DNA of 6,409 bases from Caldilineales bacterium. Its GTDB lineage: Bacteria; Chloroflexota; Anaerolineae; JAAEKA01. Location of the stretch: contig JAJTXO010000238.1 in assembly GCA_021463315.1 (NCBI GenBank), positions 1 to 6,409 on the forward strand. The letters run 5' to 3'. The position numbers and the translations under genes were made by a program. The first letter of the stretch is position 1. Each line of letters begins with the position of its first letter. Below are positions 6,245-6,409 of this stretch, piece by piece. The notes under the pieces are model-generated. The model was not told where the DNA came from. It saw only the letters and a list, made by a program, of their open reading frames with translations, and made no database searches.

Positions 6245-6409
6245 GGCTCGGTCGGAGACCGGCCAAAGCAGGAAGGCTCGGTCAGAGACCGGCCAGAGCA
6301 GGAAGGCTCGGTCAGAGACCGGCCAGAGCAGGAGCAAGAAGGCTCGGTCGGAGACCGGCCAGAGCAGGAGCAGGAAGGCTCGGTCAGAGACCGGCCAGAG
6401 CAGGAGCAG
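6245..6409. repeat. Five-copy hairpin repeat (GGTCnGAGACC family), running off the right edge
   Basis: The 20-bp cores start at 6245, 6275, 6305, 6341 and 6377: GGCTCGGTCGGAGACCGGCC in copies 1 and 4, with A for G in the loop (GGTCAGAGACC) in copies 2, 3 and 5. Periods are 30, 30, 36 and 36. The 6-bp change comes from an extra GAGCAA/GAGCAG in the spacer. Each core forms a CGGTC/GACCG stem with a 3-nt loop, the same fold as the 5515-5607 array, but with different spacers. The array is incomplete at the window end. Confidence 0.95.

Noticed and set aside
6245..6409. CRISPR array
   Set aside because: The spacers are near-identical, only 10-16 nt long and internally repetitive, and no cas gene is present. 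The same applies to the 5515-5607 and 2293-2543 arrays.

Overview
This is a GC-rich bacterial window with six protein genes, one of them running off the left edge. The genes are separated by intergenic DNA full of palindromic repeats. The gene content and repeat style suggest a member of the Chloroflexota (Anaerolineae/Caldilineae type). The clues are a Uma2 nuclease, a FemAB-family ligase, a TagO-like transferase with an HLHF motif, and dense intergenic hairpin repeats. This assignment is inferred from protein style; there is no rRNA or other marker here to confirm it.

Left part (1-2269): two cell-envelope genes diverge from a shared control region at about 1037-1207. A FemAB-family peptidoglycan bridge enzyme lies on the minus strand and leaves the window at base 1. 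A WecA/TagO-type polyprenyl-phosphate sugar-1-phosphate transferase lies on the plus strand. The region between them has one -10 box for each direction, a perfect 14-bp palindrome and a 13-bp inverted repeat in the FemAB leader. The TagO-like gene appears to be leaderless.

Middle (2265-4187): the TagO-like gene meets a convergent Uma2-family nuclease gene across a 7-bp tandem repeat and a 77-bp tandem repeat with strong hairpins. The last hairpin copy supplies the Uma2 stop codon. Uma2 has its own strong promoter. Upstream of it, on the same strand, is a Tat-exported YkuE-type metallophosphoesterase.

Right part (4277-6409): an acyl-CoA dehydrogenase (minus) and a short STAS-domain anti-sigma-factor antagonist (plus) diverge across 5479-5804. 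The STAS gene is bracketed by two arrays of one hairpin repeat family, three copies before it and five after it, the second running off the right edge. It also looks leaderless.

No phage, transposase, CRISPR, tRNA or rRNA gene is visible. The genes are mostly housekeeping or accessory and do not form one obvious pathway. The unusual content lies in the intergenic repeats, the leaderless promoters and an Asp-to-Ser change in the TagO-like active-site motif.
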